Of a stretch of DNA of 12,491 bases, positions 5,759-12,491 are shown piece by piece. Both the position numbers and the translations under genes were made by a program. Each line of letters begins with the position of its first letter. The first letter of the stretch is position 1. The notes beneath the pieces are model-generated. The model had not been told where the DNA came from. It searched no databases and worked only from the letters and a program-made list of their open reading frames with translations. The stretch spans positions 1 to 12,491 of the forward strand of contig CAYNRH010000025.1 in NCBI GenBank assembly GCA_964399605.1, given 5' to 3'. This DNA is from JAGGZI01 sp964399605. GTDB taxonomy: Archaea > Aenigmatarchaeota > Aenigmatarchaeia > PWEA01 > JAGHBM01.

Positions 5759-6387
5759 TATACCACCTTTACTGGGGCGCCCATTGTGAGTTTAACAAAT
5801 ATATTCTTTATTTGTTGTTTCCCCTTTGGTAGCTTTCCCTCAATGAAATTTAAAATAGTCTTTATGTTTTCGGCCACTTCTTCTTCTTTCATTTCTTCAC
5901 TTCCAACAGCACCTTGAATAATCGGTATTTTAACATTTACGTTGAATGTCTTTTCTCCAGATTCTATCATAGATTTTATATTGGCATTTGGTGGAAACGG
6001 CTTTGGCATCTTGCCTCTCGGTCCCAATACTGGTCCAAGTATCTTACCTATCTGAGGCATTAAAGTAACTTCACCTAAAAAGTAGTCGTATTGGTCTGCA
6101 AGTTTTTTAACTTCAGTTTTTTTTATTTTTTTCAAGTCATCTTTAGTTAAATATTTTACACCAAGTTTTTTAACTTCATTTATTGAAGAATCAGCAATAA
6201 CGCATACTTCTGTTTTCTTGCCTTTTTTATTTGGCAATATTATTGCTCCACTGAACCTGTTTTCTGGTTTTGTGAGGTCAATGTTTTTCAAATTAACAAT
6301 TAGATCCCATGTTTGGGAGAAATTTCTCTTCTTACTTTTTTCTTTAGCTTTTTTTAAAGCTTCTATTATTTTTGTTTCTTCGACCAT
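5758..6387 (-). CDS. rpl1: Ribosomal protein L1
   Basis: A 209-residue two-domain protein of the mobile L1 stalk near the tRNA exit site. The conserved region at the domain junction, IGKILGPVLGPRGKMPKPFP, is intact, as are the C-terminal strands (KLTMGAPVKVV). The length is normal. In archaea such as Methanococcus, L1 represses translation of its own L1-L10-L12 messenger by binding a mimic of its rRNA site. This gene is likewise first of that trio and has its own TATA box and a leader hairpin around the ribosome-binding site. It starts 64 nt after rpl11 and overlaps rpl10 by one base. Confidence 0.97.
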   Translation of the reverse strand: MVEETKIIEALKKAKEKSKKRNFSQTWDLIVNLKNIDLTKPENRFSGAIILPNKKGKKTEVCVIADSSINEVKKLGVKYLTKDDLKKIKKTEVKKLADQYDYFLGEVTLMPQIGKILGPVLGPRGKMPKPFPPNANIKSMIESGEKTFNVNVKIPIIQGAVGSEEMKEEEVAENIKTILNFIEGKLPKGKQQIKNIFVKLTMGAPVKVV

Positions 6388-6390
6388 GTT

Positions 6391-6414
6391 TTAACCTCCT
6401 ACCGAAGTAGTTAA
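6391..6414 (-). promoter_or_regulatory. Leader hairpin with cUUCGg loop holding the rpl1 ribosome-binding site
   Basis: Read on the minus strand: TTAA (6414-6411), CTAC (6410-6407), loop TTCG, GTAG (6402-6399), then GAGG bulged, then TTAA (6394-6391). The C(UUCG)G loop is exceptionally stable. GGAGG (6399-6395), the rpl1 Shine-Dalgarno sequence, begins in the stem and continues in the bulge, 7 nt before the ATG. The predicted leader is about 33 nt, so the hairpin fills most of it. A role as on/off control, possibly by L1 itself, is inference; I do not see an obvious copy of the L1 rRNA site. Confidence 0.55.
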
Positions 6415-6441
6415 GCGGTTAAGATATTTAATAGTATTAAA

Positions 6442-6450
6442 TATTTAAAG
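6442..6450 (-). promoter_or_regulatory. TATA box for rpl1-rpl10-rpl12
   Basis: CTTTAAATA on the minus strand, beginning one base after the rpl11 stop codon; a start about 26 nt downstream falls near 6420. It would give L1-L10-L12 a transcript separate from the upstream spt5-rpl11 unit, although read-through is possible. Confidence 0.5.
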
Positions 6451-6451
6451 T

Positions 6452-7207
6452 TTATTTTTTCTCTTCTCCAGTTTTCTCTTTGGTTTCCTCTTCTTTAACT
6501 TTAGCTTCTTTAGTTTCACCCTCTTTTGGCAGAAGCTCGTTTATCACATCTTTTGATACTCCTTCTTCCTCCATCTTTGCAATAATCTTATGTCTCTCAG
6601 CGCCTTTCATCTGATTTATTATTTCATTTGCCTTTTTCTTCATTTCTTCAAGATGCTTTTCCCTTTCTTCAGCTAGTTTCTTTTTCTCTTCCTCTAATTT
6701 TTTCAACTCTTCTGCCGATAGCTCGGTTTTTTCGTGAATTATTTCATCGTCGTATTTACCTTCGTTTATTTCATTTATTATAATTTTTGGGTCTTTACCT
6801 TCTACAAGAATTCCATATGAAACACAGCTTCCAATAATCTGTTTAACTGATGATTTCATATCCACAGAGTTTAATCCATCTTTTTTTGCTTTCGCTATTT
6901 TTATTATCTGTTCTATTTTTAGGTCAGCGACCTTATCTTCTTTTGGATTTGAGGAAAGTTTGTTTAAATTTGCTTCCTTTTTTATAAGTGCAGAGACAGG
7001 AGGGGTACCTACCTTTATGTCAAAGTTTTTACCATCAACAATAACCTTAACAGGTATTTTCATTCCTGCAAAATCTTTGGTTTTTTCATTTATGGCGTTT
7101 ATAACATCTCCTATATTAACTCCAAGTGGACCAAGTGCAGGTCCTAAAGGAGGTCCAGCACTGGCCTTACCGCCTTCTACCAAAGCTTCTATAGTTTTTT
7201 CACTCAT
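6452..7207 (-). CDS. rpl11: Ribosomal protein L11 with a long charged C-terminal extension
   Basis: A 251-residue protein of the GTPase-associated centre. The N-terminal domain carries the proline/glycine-rich motif AGPPLGPALGPLGVNIG (17-33). The rRNA-binding C-terminal domain ends with GSCVSYGILVEGKDP (126-140) and EGKYDDE (149-155), where archaeal homologues of about 160 residues normally finish. Here about 94 more residues follow: a Glu/Lys-rich likely coiled coil (about 165-210), a short segment with KMEEEGVSKDVINELLP, and a disordered lysine/glutamate tail. The ATG at 7207 is chosen because MSEKT matches the family start and overlaps the spt5 stop by 8 nt (ATGAGTGA); an upstream in-frame ATG at 7249 would add 14 unneeded residues inside spt5. 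Confidence 0.95.
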   Translation of the reverse strand: MSEKTIEALVEGGKASAGPPLGPALGPLGVNIGDVINAINEKTKDFAGMKIPVKVIVDGKNFDIKVGTPPVSALIKKEANLNKLSSNPKEDKVADLKIEQIIKIAKAKKDGLNSVDMKSSVKQIIGSCVSYGILVEGKDPKIIINEINEGKYDDEIIHEKTELSAEELKKLEEEKKKLAEEREKHLEEMKKKANEIINQMKGAERHKIIAKMEEEGVSKDVINELLPKEGETKEAKVKEEETKEKTGEEKK

Positions 7208-7667
7208 TCTTATCAACTTCTTTATCCTGCATTTCCTTTGATTTTTCAACTATTCTTATTGATTCAATACCAACTGTAACGGGAATAGATACAGCAGCTT
7301 CAAGCAGTTCAACTGTTATTTCATTTTTTCCAACTCTTGTTACTTTGCCCCTTTCTCTCTTGAAAGGTCCCCCTACTATTTCTATTATGTCCCCTTTATT
7401 TATTTCAACTTCTTTTTCTTTTGTCTCAAGAAATTGTTTAATATCATCTATTTTTACGGGTTTGTCTATAATTCCTTTTATGTATCTCAAGTCTCTTACA
7501 ACTTCTCTTATATCACTTTCTTTACCCTCAACCATTACGTAGCCTTTTAGCTTCTCTGGATGTATAAGTGCTTTTATTTCATATCCTTTTGTCTTAACTC
7601 TACTCTCTATTTCTGACATTACTATGTTCTCTCTTCCTATTGTTGTTCTTATTGTATATATTTCCAT
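7200..7667 (-). CDS. spt5: Transcription elongation factor Spt5 (NusG family)
   Basis: A 155-residue archaeal Spt5. Residues 1-85 form the NGN domain (IYTIRTTIGRENIVMSEI ... KGYVMVEG), which binds the RNA polymerase clamp with Spt4. Residues about 91-140 form a KOW domain (KGDIIEIVGGPFKRERGKV), the contact for ribosomes or other factors. The last 15 residues are polar. The length is typical, with no extra KOW repeats. The start follows the secE stop by 5 nt and the end overlaps rpl11 by 8 nt, so transcription, secretion and stalk genes sit in one run as in many euryarchaea. Confidence 0.96.
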   Translation of the reverse strand: MEIYTIRTTIGRENIVMSEIESRVKTKGYEIKALIHPEKLKGYVMVEGKESDIREVVRDLRYIKGIIDKPVKIDDIKQFLETKEKEVEINKGDIIEIVGGPFKRERGKVTRVGKNEITVELLEAAVSIPVTVGIESIRIVEKSKEMQDKEVDKNE

Positions 7668-7672
7668 TTATA

Positions 7673-7846
7673 TTACCCGAATACCCCGAATATTTTAAAG
7701 ACTAAAAATATTGAAAATCCAATCAATCCAATAACTATTATCCCGATTCCAGTTATTTTAACTGCTAACAGGTATTCTTCTTTAGTTGGTTTTCTGGTTA
7801 TTTTGAGCACTCTCCAACAGTTTTTCAAAAAGTTTGTTATCTTCAT
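7673..7846 (-). CDS. secE: Preprotein translocase subunit SecE (Sec61 gamma)
   Basis: A 57-residue single-span membrane protein that clamps SecY. An amphipathic N-terminal helix (about 5-27: NFLKNCWRVLKITRKPTKEEY) lies on the cytoplasmic face and contains the RKPTKEEY motif typical of the family. Residues 31-50 form the tilted membrane helix (ITGIGIIVIGLIGFSIFLVF). The length matches archaeal SecE. GGTGA (7854-7858) is 7 nt before the ATG. A TATA box lies about 41 nt upstream. The stop is 5 nt before spt5, the usual secE-spt5 pairing. Confidence 0.93.
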   Translation of the reverse strand: MKITNFLKNCWRVLKITRKPTKEEYLLAVKITGIGIIVIGLIGFSIFLVFKIFGVFG

Positions 7847-7880
7847 AATATGTTCACCGTAAAGACATTAAGACAAATAA

Positions 7881-7892
7881 AAATATATAAAG
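7881..7892 (-). promoter_or_regulatory. TATA box for secE-spt5-rpl11
   Basis: CTTTATATATTT on the minus strand. A start 26 nt downstream falls near 7861, giving a leader of about 15 nt that contains the GGTGA ribosome-binding site. A second TATA-like TTTATAAA at 7903-7910 lies in the loop of an upstream hairpin. Confidence 0.6.
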
Positions 7893-7895
7893 ATT

Positions 7896-7955
7896 GCCCT
7901 CCTTTATAAACACCCCCAGGAGGGCACACCACCACACCAGAAAGGACGAGTCCTT
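7896..7955. other. GC-rich spacer with two inverted repeats between ftsZ and secE
   Basis: AAGGAC (7942-7947) and GTCCTT (7950-7955) form a short hairpin that overlaps the ftsZ stop codon. GCCCTCCT (7896-7903) and AGGAGGGC (7918-7925) form a perfect 8-bp stem with a 14-nt loop. The joining 7926-7941 is rich in CAC/ACC on the plus strand. The spacer is far richer in G and C than its surroundings. It could be an ftsZ messenger end, an attenuator before secE, or a small structured RNA; the sequence alone does not decide. Confidence 0.6.
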
Positions 7956-9054
7956 AATCCACAAAGTCTATACCTAAAATCTTCTCTATTTCTTTTTTCT
8001 TTTCCAAGGCATATGGTTTGGTTGGACCATATATTTGTGGACTCTTTACACCAGTTACTATTATCATAGCTCTTATAACATCTCCAAGAGATGGATCTAT
8101 TTGAGCTCCCCATATGACTTTTGCCTCTGGGTCCAGTTTTTCGCTTACGCGCTGCACTATTTCTTGAGCTTCTTTTATTGTCATATCAGCTCCACCCGAA
8201 ACGTTGACTAATGCTCCCGTTGCACCTTCAATATCAACATCTATAAGTGGAGTGTTTAATGCTTTTTCAACTGCTTCTGCAGCTCTTCTTTCAGTATCGC
8301 TTTCAGCGAGTCCTATCATTGCCAAACCGCCATTTGACATAACCGCTCTTATATCTGCGAAATCAAGATTAACCAAGCCAGGTTTTGTCACTAGCTCTGT
8401 TATGCCTTTTACTGCGTTTACTAGTATTTCATCTGCCACCTTAAATGCAGTTGACAACGATACATCTGGGACAATTTCTAATAGCTTATCATTTGGTATG
8501 ACTATCAATGTATCAACAACTTCCCCCAATTTATCTAAACCACTCTTTGCATTTGCTTCTCTTTGCTTACCTTCCATACTAAATGGCAATGTTACTATAG
8601 CAACTGTGAGTGAGCCGTTTTTCTTTGCTGTTTCTGCGACAATTGGTGCAGCTCCAGTACCAGTTCCACCGCCAAGTCCGCATGTTACAAAGACCATATC
8701 AGAACCTTCAAGAATCTTCTGAAGGTCTTTTTTGCTCTCTTTTGCAGCTTCTTCTCCAACGCTCGGATCAGCGCCTGCACCAAGTCCTTTTGTTAGTTCT
8801 TTTCCTATAAGGATTTTGTTTTCACATTCATTGTAGAGTAAGTCTTGAGCATCAGTATTTATGGCATACATTTCAGCGCCTATTATTCCAACTTCGGTCA
8901 TTCTTGAAATGGTATTTCCTCCAGCGCCACCAAGACCAATTACCTTTATGTTTGCTTTTCGTGATTCCAAAATATTTTCCAATTCCCTATTAATTTTATT
9001 TTCTTTTTTTGAACTATCCCTAAGTTCTCCAATAGATTTTTTTATACCCGACAT
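7954..9054 (-). CDS. ftsZ: Cell division GTPase FtsZ
   Basis: A 366-residue tubulin-like GTPase that polymerises at the division site. After a charged leader of about 34 residues comes the nucleotide-binding core: KVIGLGGAGGNTISRM (37-52), the tubulin signature GGGTGTG (128-134), and NPDK-equivalent IPNDK (186-190). The T7 synergy loop NLDFAD (229-234) with D231 and D234 completes the catalytic site of the next subunit. The C-terminal domain runs to about 335, followed by a short linker and the terminal LGIDFVD. Such terminal peptides bind membrane tethers such as SepF in archaea. GGAGGGGG (9062-9069) is 7 nt before the ATG at 9054; an in-frame ATG at 9075 would place this motif inside the coding region. 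Confidence 0.97.
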   Translation of the reverse strand: MSGIKKSIGELRDSSKKENKINRELENILESRKANIKVIGLGGAGGNTISRMTEVGIIGAEMYAINTDAQDLLYNECENKILIGKELTKGLGAGADPSVGEEAAKESKKDLQKILEGSDMVFVTCGLGGGTGTGAAPIVAETAKKNGSLTVAIVTLPFSMEGKQREANAKSGLDKLGEVVDTLIVIPNDKLLEIVPDVSLSTAFKVADEILVNAVKGITELVTKPGLVNLDFADIRAVMSNGGLAMIGLAESDTERRAAEAVEKALNTPLIDVDIEGATGALVNVSGGADMTIKEAQEIVQRVSEKLDPEAKVIWGAQIDPSLGDVIRAMIIVTGVKSPQIYGPTKPYALEKKKEIEKILGIDFVD

Positions 9055-9086
9055 TGTAAATCCCCCTCCGCACATATTTCTAAAAC

Positions 9087-9100
9087 ATTTGACATCAAAT
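9087..9100. repeat. Inverted repeat ATTTGA-CA-TCAAAT in the ftsZ leader
   Basis: A perfect 6-bp inverted repeat with a 2-nt spacer lies between the proximal TATA box and the ftsZ start, at about the predicted transcription start. The 12-mer ATTTGACATCAA recurs (minus strand) at 9847-9858 between leuS and the FKBP gene. It could be an operator; in AT-rich DNA chance recurrence is likely. Confidence 0.35.
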
Positions 9101-9109
9101 AAGTCATAT

Positions 9110-9119
9110 GTTTATAAGA
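9110..9119 (-). promoter_or_regulatory. Proximal TATA box for ftsZ
   Basis: TCTTATAAAC on the minus strand. A start about 26 nt downstream would fall near 9088, giving a leader of about 34 nt that contains the GGAGG ribosome-binding site. Confidence 0.5.
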
Positions 9120-9145
9120 TTTAATAATAATTATATTAGATATAA

Positions 9146-9156
9146 CATATATAAAG
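9146..9156 (-). promoter_or_regulatory. Distal TATA box for ftsZ
   Basis: CTTTATATATG on the minus strand, 14 nt past the FKBP stop codon; the predicted start is near 9125, giving a leader of about 70 nt. It closely resembles the secE box (CTTTATATATTT). Which of the two ftsZ boxes is used cannot be told by eye. Confidence 0.5.
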
Positions 9157-9170
9157 ATTTCGGGATGGGT

Positions 9171-9836
9171 TTATTTTTCTGTTTTTTTCAATGGTTCAAA
9201 GATTTCTGAAAACACTACTTTGTTTGCATTAAGGTATTCGGACACATCATTGGTTATCAATTGCTTCTTGTTTTTTTCCGCATCTTTTTTCAAGAATATC
9301 TCCACACAATTTTCTTTAAATTCAACTGAGGATACATCACATTTATAATAATCACAAATGGCCTTTACCTTACCTTTTTTATCGTCTATTTTTTCTTTTA
9401 CCTCTATTTCATATATGAGATTTTTTCCTGACAGTGGATGATTAAAATCCATTTTAACCCTACCCGAATTTACCGATAGAATTCTTCCGCGTATGTTGTT
9501 CATAGTTATTGGCATGCCTGGAACAGGGTTTATATTCTGTTTTTTAAATTCGGAAACGGGAACAAGCTTTATAAGTTCAGGCTTCCTTTTTCCAAAACCC
9601 CTTTCCGGTTCTATCTCTATTGTTTTTTTGTCACCGACTTTCATGCTTAAGAGAGCGTCATCAACACCCTTGATTATTTTATTGCGACCAACTATTACCG
9701 GAGCAGGACCATACTTAACATTTGGATTAAAGGCACCTTCTTTTTTTGCCACTTCCTCACTTGTTGTGTCAAACAATTCACCAGTTTCTTTTATTCTTCC
9801 TATATACTCTATTCTTACAAAATCATTTTTTTCCAT
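9171..9836 (-). CDS. FKBP-type peptidyl-prolyl cis-trans isomerase (SlyD-like, long archaeal form)
   Basis: A 221-residue folding helper. The FKBP domain begins VRIEYIGRIKETGELFDTT, has PVIVGRNKIIKGVDDALLSM (46-65) and VGDKKTIEIEPERGFG (67-82), and closes with FNHPLSGKNLIYEIEV, the counterpart of the NHPLAGK motif. The segment between (about 83-130) is the inserted flap domain that gives SlyD-like enzymes chaperone activity. A C-terminal domain of about 70 residues follows, as in the longer archaeal FKBPs. GGGTGAT (9840-9846) precedes the ATG, and the gene starts 25 nt after leuS, so the two are probably co-transcribed. A cytoplasmic location is expected, as no signal peptide is seen. Confidence 0.93.
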   Translation of the reverse strand: MEKNDFVRIEYIGRIKETGELFDTTSEEVAKKEGAFNPNVKYGPAPVIVGRNKIIKGVDDALLSMKVGDKKTIEIEPERGFGKRKPELIKLVPVSEFKKQNINPVPGMPITMNNIRGRILSVNSGRVKMDFNHPLSGKNLIYEIEVKEKIDDKKGKVKAICDYYKCDVSSVEFKENCVEIFLKKDAEKNKKQLITNDVSEYLNANKVVFSEIFEPLKKTEK

Positions 9837-9861
9837 TAAATCACCCTTGATGTCAAATATG

Positions 9862-12491
9862 TCATTTTATTAATATTCCAGGTTTCATTGGCTCTGCATT
9901 CTTTGCTTTTGGTTCATCACTTTTTTCTATTACTTCTATTTTCGTTTTGGTAACACTTTCTAAAAATTCTTTTCCACTTTTCAAAATTTCCAGTTCTTTT
10001 TTGTATTCCAAAAATTTCCTTTTTTCTTTGGATTTACTTAAGCTTTGAACATATTTTATAAGTTCTTTGCCAAGCTTCCTATATTCATCATTTTTCATAA
10101 TGTCTTTTATTTCTTTTCCTTCCAAAAATTTCTTGTAGATATCATATTTCCATCTTGGAGATATAAATATCTTTATTTCCTTTGGATTTTCTATTTTTGC
10201 TATTTTCTTAATTTCTTCAATATCATCTATTATTGATTTTATGAGTTCTTCACCAAGCTCTGCATCTTCATCTATTTTTGATTCGTCCGCTTCTGGCCAT
10301 TTTTCAAGGCTTAAGAATCCGTTATTGCCCATTTTTTCCCACAACTCCTCTGTTATGTGCGGACAGAATGGGTGCATGAGCTTTAAAAATATTTTTAAAG
10401 AATCCTTTCCGACTGTTTTTTCACTTTCGAAGTATTTAAACAATTGTTTTAATTTTATTGTTGCTAAATTATATTTAAATTTCTCTATATCTTCTGACAT
10501 ATTTTTTATTGTTCTATTTAGCTTACTTTCTAGAATCCTACTGGATTCTCCAAAATTCACATTTTTGAAATATTCAATGACCCTATTGATGAATCTGAAG
10601 CTTCCTTCTATTCCCTTTTCACTCCAGGTGATATCTTTGTCTGGGGATGCCATGGAAACCAAAAATAATCTGGCAGTGTCTATTCCATATTTTTTTGATA
10701 TCTCTTCAGGAAGTACGACATTACCCCTTGATTTTGACATTTTGAAGCCGTCTTCACCGTGTAGCATGCCCTGGTTGAATAGTTTTATTGCCGGCTCATC
10801 AATGTTCAAAAGTCCTATATCCCTTAAGAATTTTGTATAAAATCTAAAATATATCAGGTGCATGCAGGCATGCTCTCTCCCTCCGATATAAACATCTATG
10901 GGCATCCAATAATCAACTTTTTTCTCGTCAAATATTTTTTTGTCATTTTTTGGGTCGCAATATCTTAGAAAGTACCATGAAGAGTTTACAAAGGTGTCCA
11001 TTGTGTCTGTTTCTCTTCTTGCTGGTCCGCCACACTTCGGGCATTTTGTGTTTACCCATTCTTCATTTGTCGCAAGAGGATTTCCTTCACCGAACTTCAC
11101 ATTTCTTGGAAGTTTGACTGGCAGCTGATTTTCAGGGACCGGAACCACACCACACTTATCACAATAAACAACGGGTATCGGTGTACCCCAATATCTTTGT
11201 CTTGATATTAGCCAATCTCTTAGTTTATACTGGACAGTTCCTTTACCAAGTCCTTTGTCTTCAAGGTATTTTGTTATCTCTTTGATTGCATCTCTGTTGT
11301 GTATTCCACTAAATTCACCAGAATTAACCAAGATTCCGTTGTCTGTGTATGCCCGCGTCATTTTTTCAGGATTTAAGTCGTGGTCCTCTGGAGTTATAAC
11401 AACTTTTATGGGGATATTATATTTTTTTGCGAACTCAAAATCTCTCTGGTCATGTGCAGGTACGGCCATTACCATTCCACTACCATATTCCGCTATAACA
11501 AAATTCCCAACATAAACAGGCACTTTTTCACCGGTGAGAGGATTCTTAGCGTAACTTCCAGTGAATGCACCCTCTTTTTCTAGTGATTTCAACTCTTTTT
11601 CACTAACAGATCTTATTCTTTTCAGAAATTCATTAACTTCTTTCTTGTGGTCGTCGGTAACAATTTCCATTAGCTTCGGGTGCTGTGCAGAAATTACCAT
11701 AAATGTTACTCCGTATATTGTATCAGGTCTTGTAGTGAATATAGGCCATTTTTCCCCGTTTATGTCAAAGTAAATTTCAGTTCCATAACTTTTTCCTATC
11801 CATTCCTTCTGCATAGCTTTTATATCATCTGGCCATTCTTTCAGTTTGTCTATATAGTTGTAAAGCTCTTCTGCGTAATCTGTAATTTTTAAAAACCACT
11901 GTTCAAGATGTTTTATTTCAACATCTGTGTCTGTATGGCGCCAGCATTTCCCATTATGAACTTGTTCATTTGCCAGTACAGTTTTACATTTTGGACACCA
12001 GTTTACAGGAGCCTTTTTTCTGAATGCAAGCCCTCTTTCAAACATTTTTATGAATATCCACTGGTCCCATTTGTAATATTCTGGGTCAGACGTATTCACG
12101 ATTCTACTCCAGTCGTAGCTTAAACCTATAGATTTTTGCTGTTTCATAAAGTTTTCGATAGATTTTTTTGTATAGTCTTCTGGGTGCTCCCCTGCTTTTA
12201 TAGCGGCATTCTCTGCGGGTAGCCCCAAAGCGTCGTATCCGACAGGATACAAGACATTAAACCCTCTCATTCTCATGTATCTTACAAATATATCACTTAT
12301 TGTATAATTGAATGCATGTCCCATATGTAATCCGTAAGACGATGGATATGGAAACATTTCAAGGACATAAAACTTTTTTTTGTTGGGATTTTCTTTAACC
12401 TCAAAGATTTTTGCTTCTTCCCACTTTTTTTGCCATTTTTTCTCTATTTCAGAGAAATTAAAATTAGAAATCTCTGATTTCTTTTGTTTTT
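9862..12491 (-). CDS. leuS: Leucyl-tRNA synthetase, bacterial-like, start beyond window (partial)
   Basis: The frame stays open to the window edge, so the start codon is missing. The last in-window residues before MFPYPSS read as a normal LeuRS N-terminus (FSEIEKKWQKKWEEAKIFEV), so only a few residues are probably lost. Counting from that Met (12357): HMGH (11-14), the class I signature; zinc-knuckle-like CPKC (121-124) with TVLANEQV; the CP1 editing domain with TTRPDT (208-213) and VPAHDQRDFEF (299-309); CPKC (439-442) before ETDTMDTFVNSSWYFLRY; IGGREHACMHLIYFRFYTKF (491-510); KMSKS (539-543). These match bacterial LeuRS, not the archaeal/eukaryotic form. The C-terminus (AEPMKPGILIK) does not look like E. 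coli's. The product charges tRNA-Leu and hydrolyses mischarged products. Confidence 0.96.
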   Translation of the reverse strand, partial: KQKKSEISNFNFSEIEKKWQKKWEEAKIFEVKENPNKKKFYVLEMFPYPSSYGLHMGHAFNYTISDIFVRYMRMRGFNVLYPVGYDALGLPAENAAIKAGEHPEDYTKKSIENFMKQQKSIGLSYDWSRIVNTSDPEYYKWDQWIFIKMFERGLAFRKKAPVNWCPKCKTVLANEQVHNGKCWRHTDTDVEIKHLEQWFLKITDYAEELYNYIDKLKEWPDDIKAMQKEWIGKSYGTEIYFDINGEKWPIFTTRPDTIYGVTFMVISAQHPKLMEIVTDDHKKEVNEFLKRIRSVSEKELKSLEKEGAFTGSYAKNPLTGEKVPVYVGNFVIAEYGSGMVMAVPAHDQRDFEFAKKYNIPIKVVITPEDHDLNPEKMTRAYTDNGILVNSGEFSGIHNRDAIKEITKYLEDKGLGKGTVQYKLRDWLISRQRYWGTPIPVVYCDKCGVVPVPENQLPVKLPRNVKFGEGNPLATNEEWVNTKCPKCGGPARRETDTMDTFVNSSWYFLRYCDPKNDKKIFDEKKVDYWMPIDVYIGGREHACMHLIYFRFYTKFLRDIGLLNIDEPAIKLFNQGMLHGEDGFKMSKSRGNVVLPEEISKKYGIDTARLFLVSMASPDKDITWSEKGIEGSFRFINRVIEYFKNVNFGESSRILESKLNRTIKNMSEDIEKFKYNLATIKLKQLFKYFESEKTVGKDSLKIFLKLMHPFCPHITEELWEKMGNNGFLSLEKWPEADESKIDEDAELGEELIKSIIDDIEEIKKIAKIENPKEIKIFISPRWKYDIYKKFLEGKEIKDIMKNDEYRKLGKELIKYVQSLSKSKEKRKFLEYKKELEILKSGKEFLESVTKTKIEVIEKSDEPKAKNAEPMKPGILIK

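Noticed and set aside
7208..7249. The upstream ATG at 7249 as the rpl11 start.
   Set aside because: It would add a basic 14-residue leader absent from the family and overlap spt5 by 50 nt, while the ATG at 7207 gives the conserved MSEKT start.
7896..7930. An H/ACA guide RNA on the plus strand (hairpin followed by ACA).
   Set aside because: The stem is only 8 bp with no internal pseudouridylation pocket and no k-turn, so the ACA following the hairpin is not enough evidence.
7904..8113. A 69-codon minus-strand frame overlapping the ftsZ 3' end.
   Set aside because: It is in another frame of conserved ftsZ sequence, with a Cys/Trp-rich nonsense-like composition.
8204..8722. A 172-codon open frame on the plus strand opposite ftsZ.
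   Set aside because: It is antisense to a fully conserved ftsZ region, has low-complexity Ser/Ala/Pro composition, and lacks a ribosome-binding site; it is a shadow of the ftsZ codon pattern.
1..12491. CRISPR arrays, insertion sequences, integrases or toxin-antitoxin pairs.
   Set aside because: No regularly spaced repeats, transposase motifs or terminal inverted repeats were seen; apart from the small genes at the left, the window is core housekeeping content.

Overview
This is a low-GC archaeal chromosome segment. The archaeal assignment rests on several points: an archaeal-type alanyl-tRNA synthetase, P0/P1-type stalk ribosomal proteins, an Spt5-type NusG preceded by a 57-residue SecE/Sec61-gamma, TATA boxes in front of transcription units, and a tRNA gene interrupted by two introns with bulge-helix-bulge (BHB) splice sites. 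Very tight gene packing, a bacterial-type leucyl-tRNA synthetase and T-arm tRNA introns would fit a small-genome (DPANN-like) archaeon. That placement is inference; no lineage can be fixed from this window alone.

Layout. (1) 29-1331, plus strand: a CCA-encoding tRNA-Gln(CUG) gene, then a tight run of three small genes: an Mth938/DUF498-family protein, a membrane-anchored thioredoxin-fold-like protein without a CXXC pair, and a membrane-anchored PD-(D/E)XK nuclease of the Holliday-junction-resolvase-related family. (2) 1383-1562, plus: a small four-cysteine zinc protein with its own TATA box, ending base-to-base against the opposite-strand genes. (3) 4563 to 1563, minus: a 50-residue zinc-ribbon protein, alaS, and a 46-residue coiled-coil mini-protein overlapping the end of alaS. 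(4) 9054 to 4609, minus: ftsZ - secE - spt5 - rpl11 - rpl1 - rpl10 - rpl12, the classical archaeal division / secretion / transcription / ribosomal-stalk neighbourhood. (5) 12491 to 9171, minus: leuS (start codon beyond the window) followed by an FKBP-type prolyl isomerase.

How the genes work together. L11, L10 (P0) and L12 (P1) build the GTPase-associated centre and stalk of the large subunit. L1 forms the opposite stalk and is the classical autoregulator of the L1-L10-L12 messenger; here the rpl1 leader is about 33 nt and is almost filled by a cUUCGg hairpin holding the Shine-Dalgarno sequence. Spt5 couples RNA polymerase to ribosomes and SecE is part of the translocon. First genes of units often look leaderless, with a TATA box 26-33 nt before the ATG, while downstream genes mostly carry GGAGG or GGTGA ribosome-binding sites.

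The most unusual element is the tRNA. Its T-loop is split by a 28-nt intron (position 53/54) and a 13-nt intron (position 59/60). Both have good BHB geometry, and the folds imply that the larger intron must be removed first. Other points worth attention are the bacterial-like LeuRS with an archaeal-looking C-terminal tail, an L11 with a charged extension of about 94 residues next to an L10 lacking its usual acidic tail, and a GC-rich two-hairpin spacer between ftsZ and secE.
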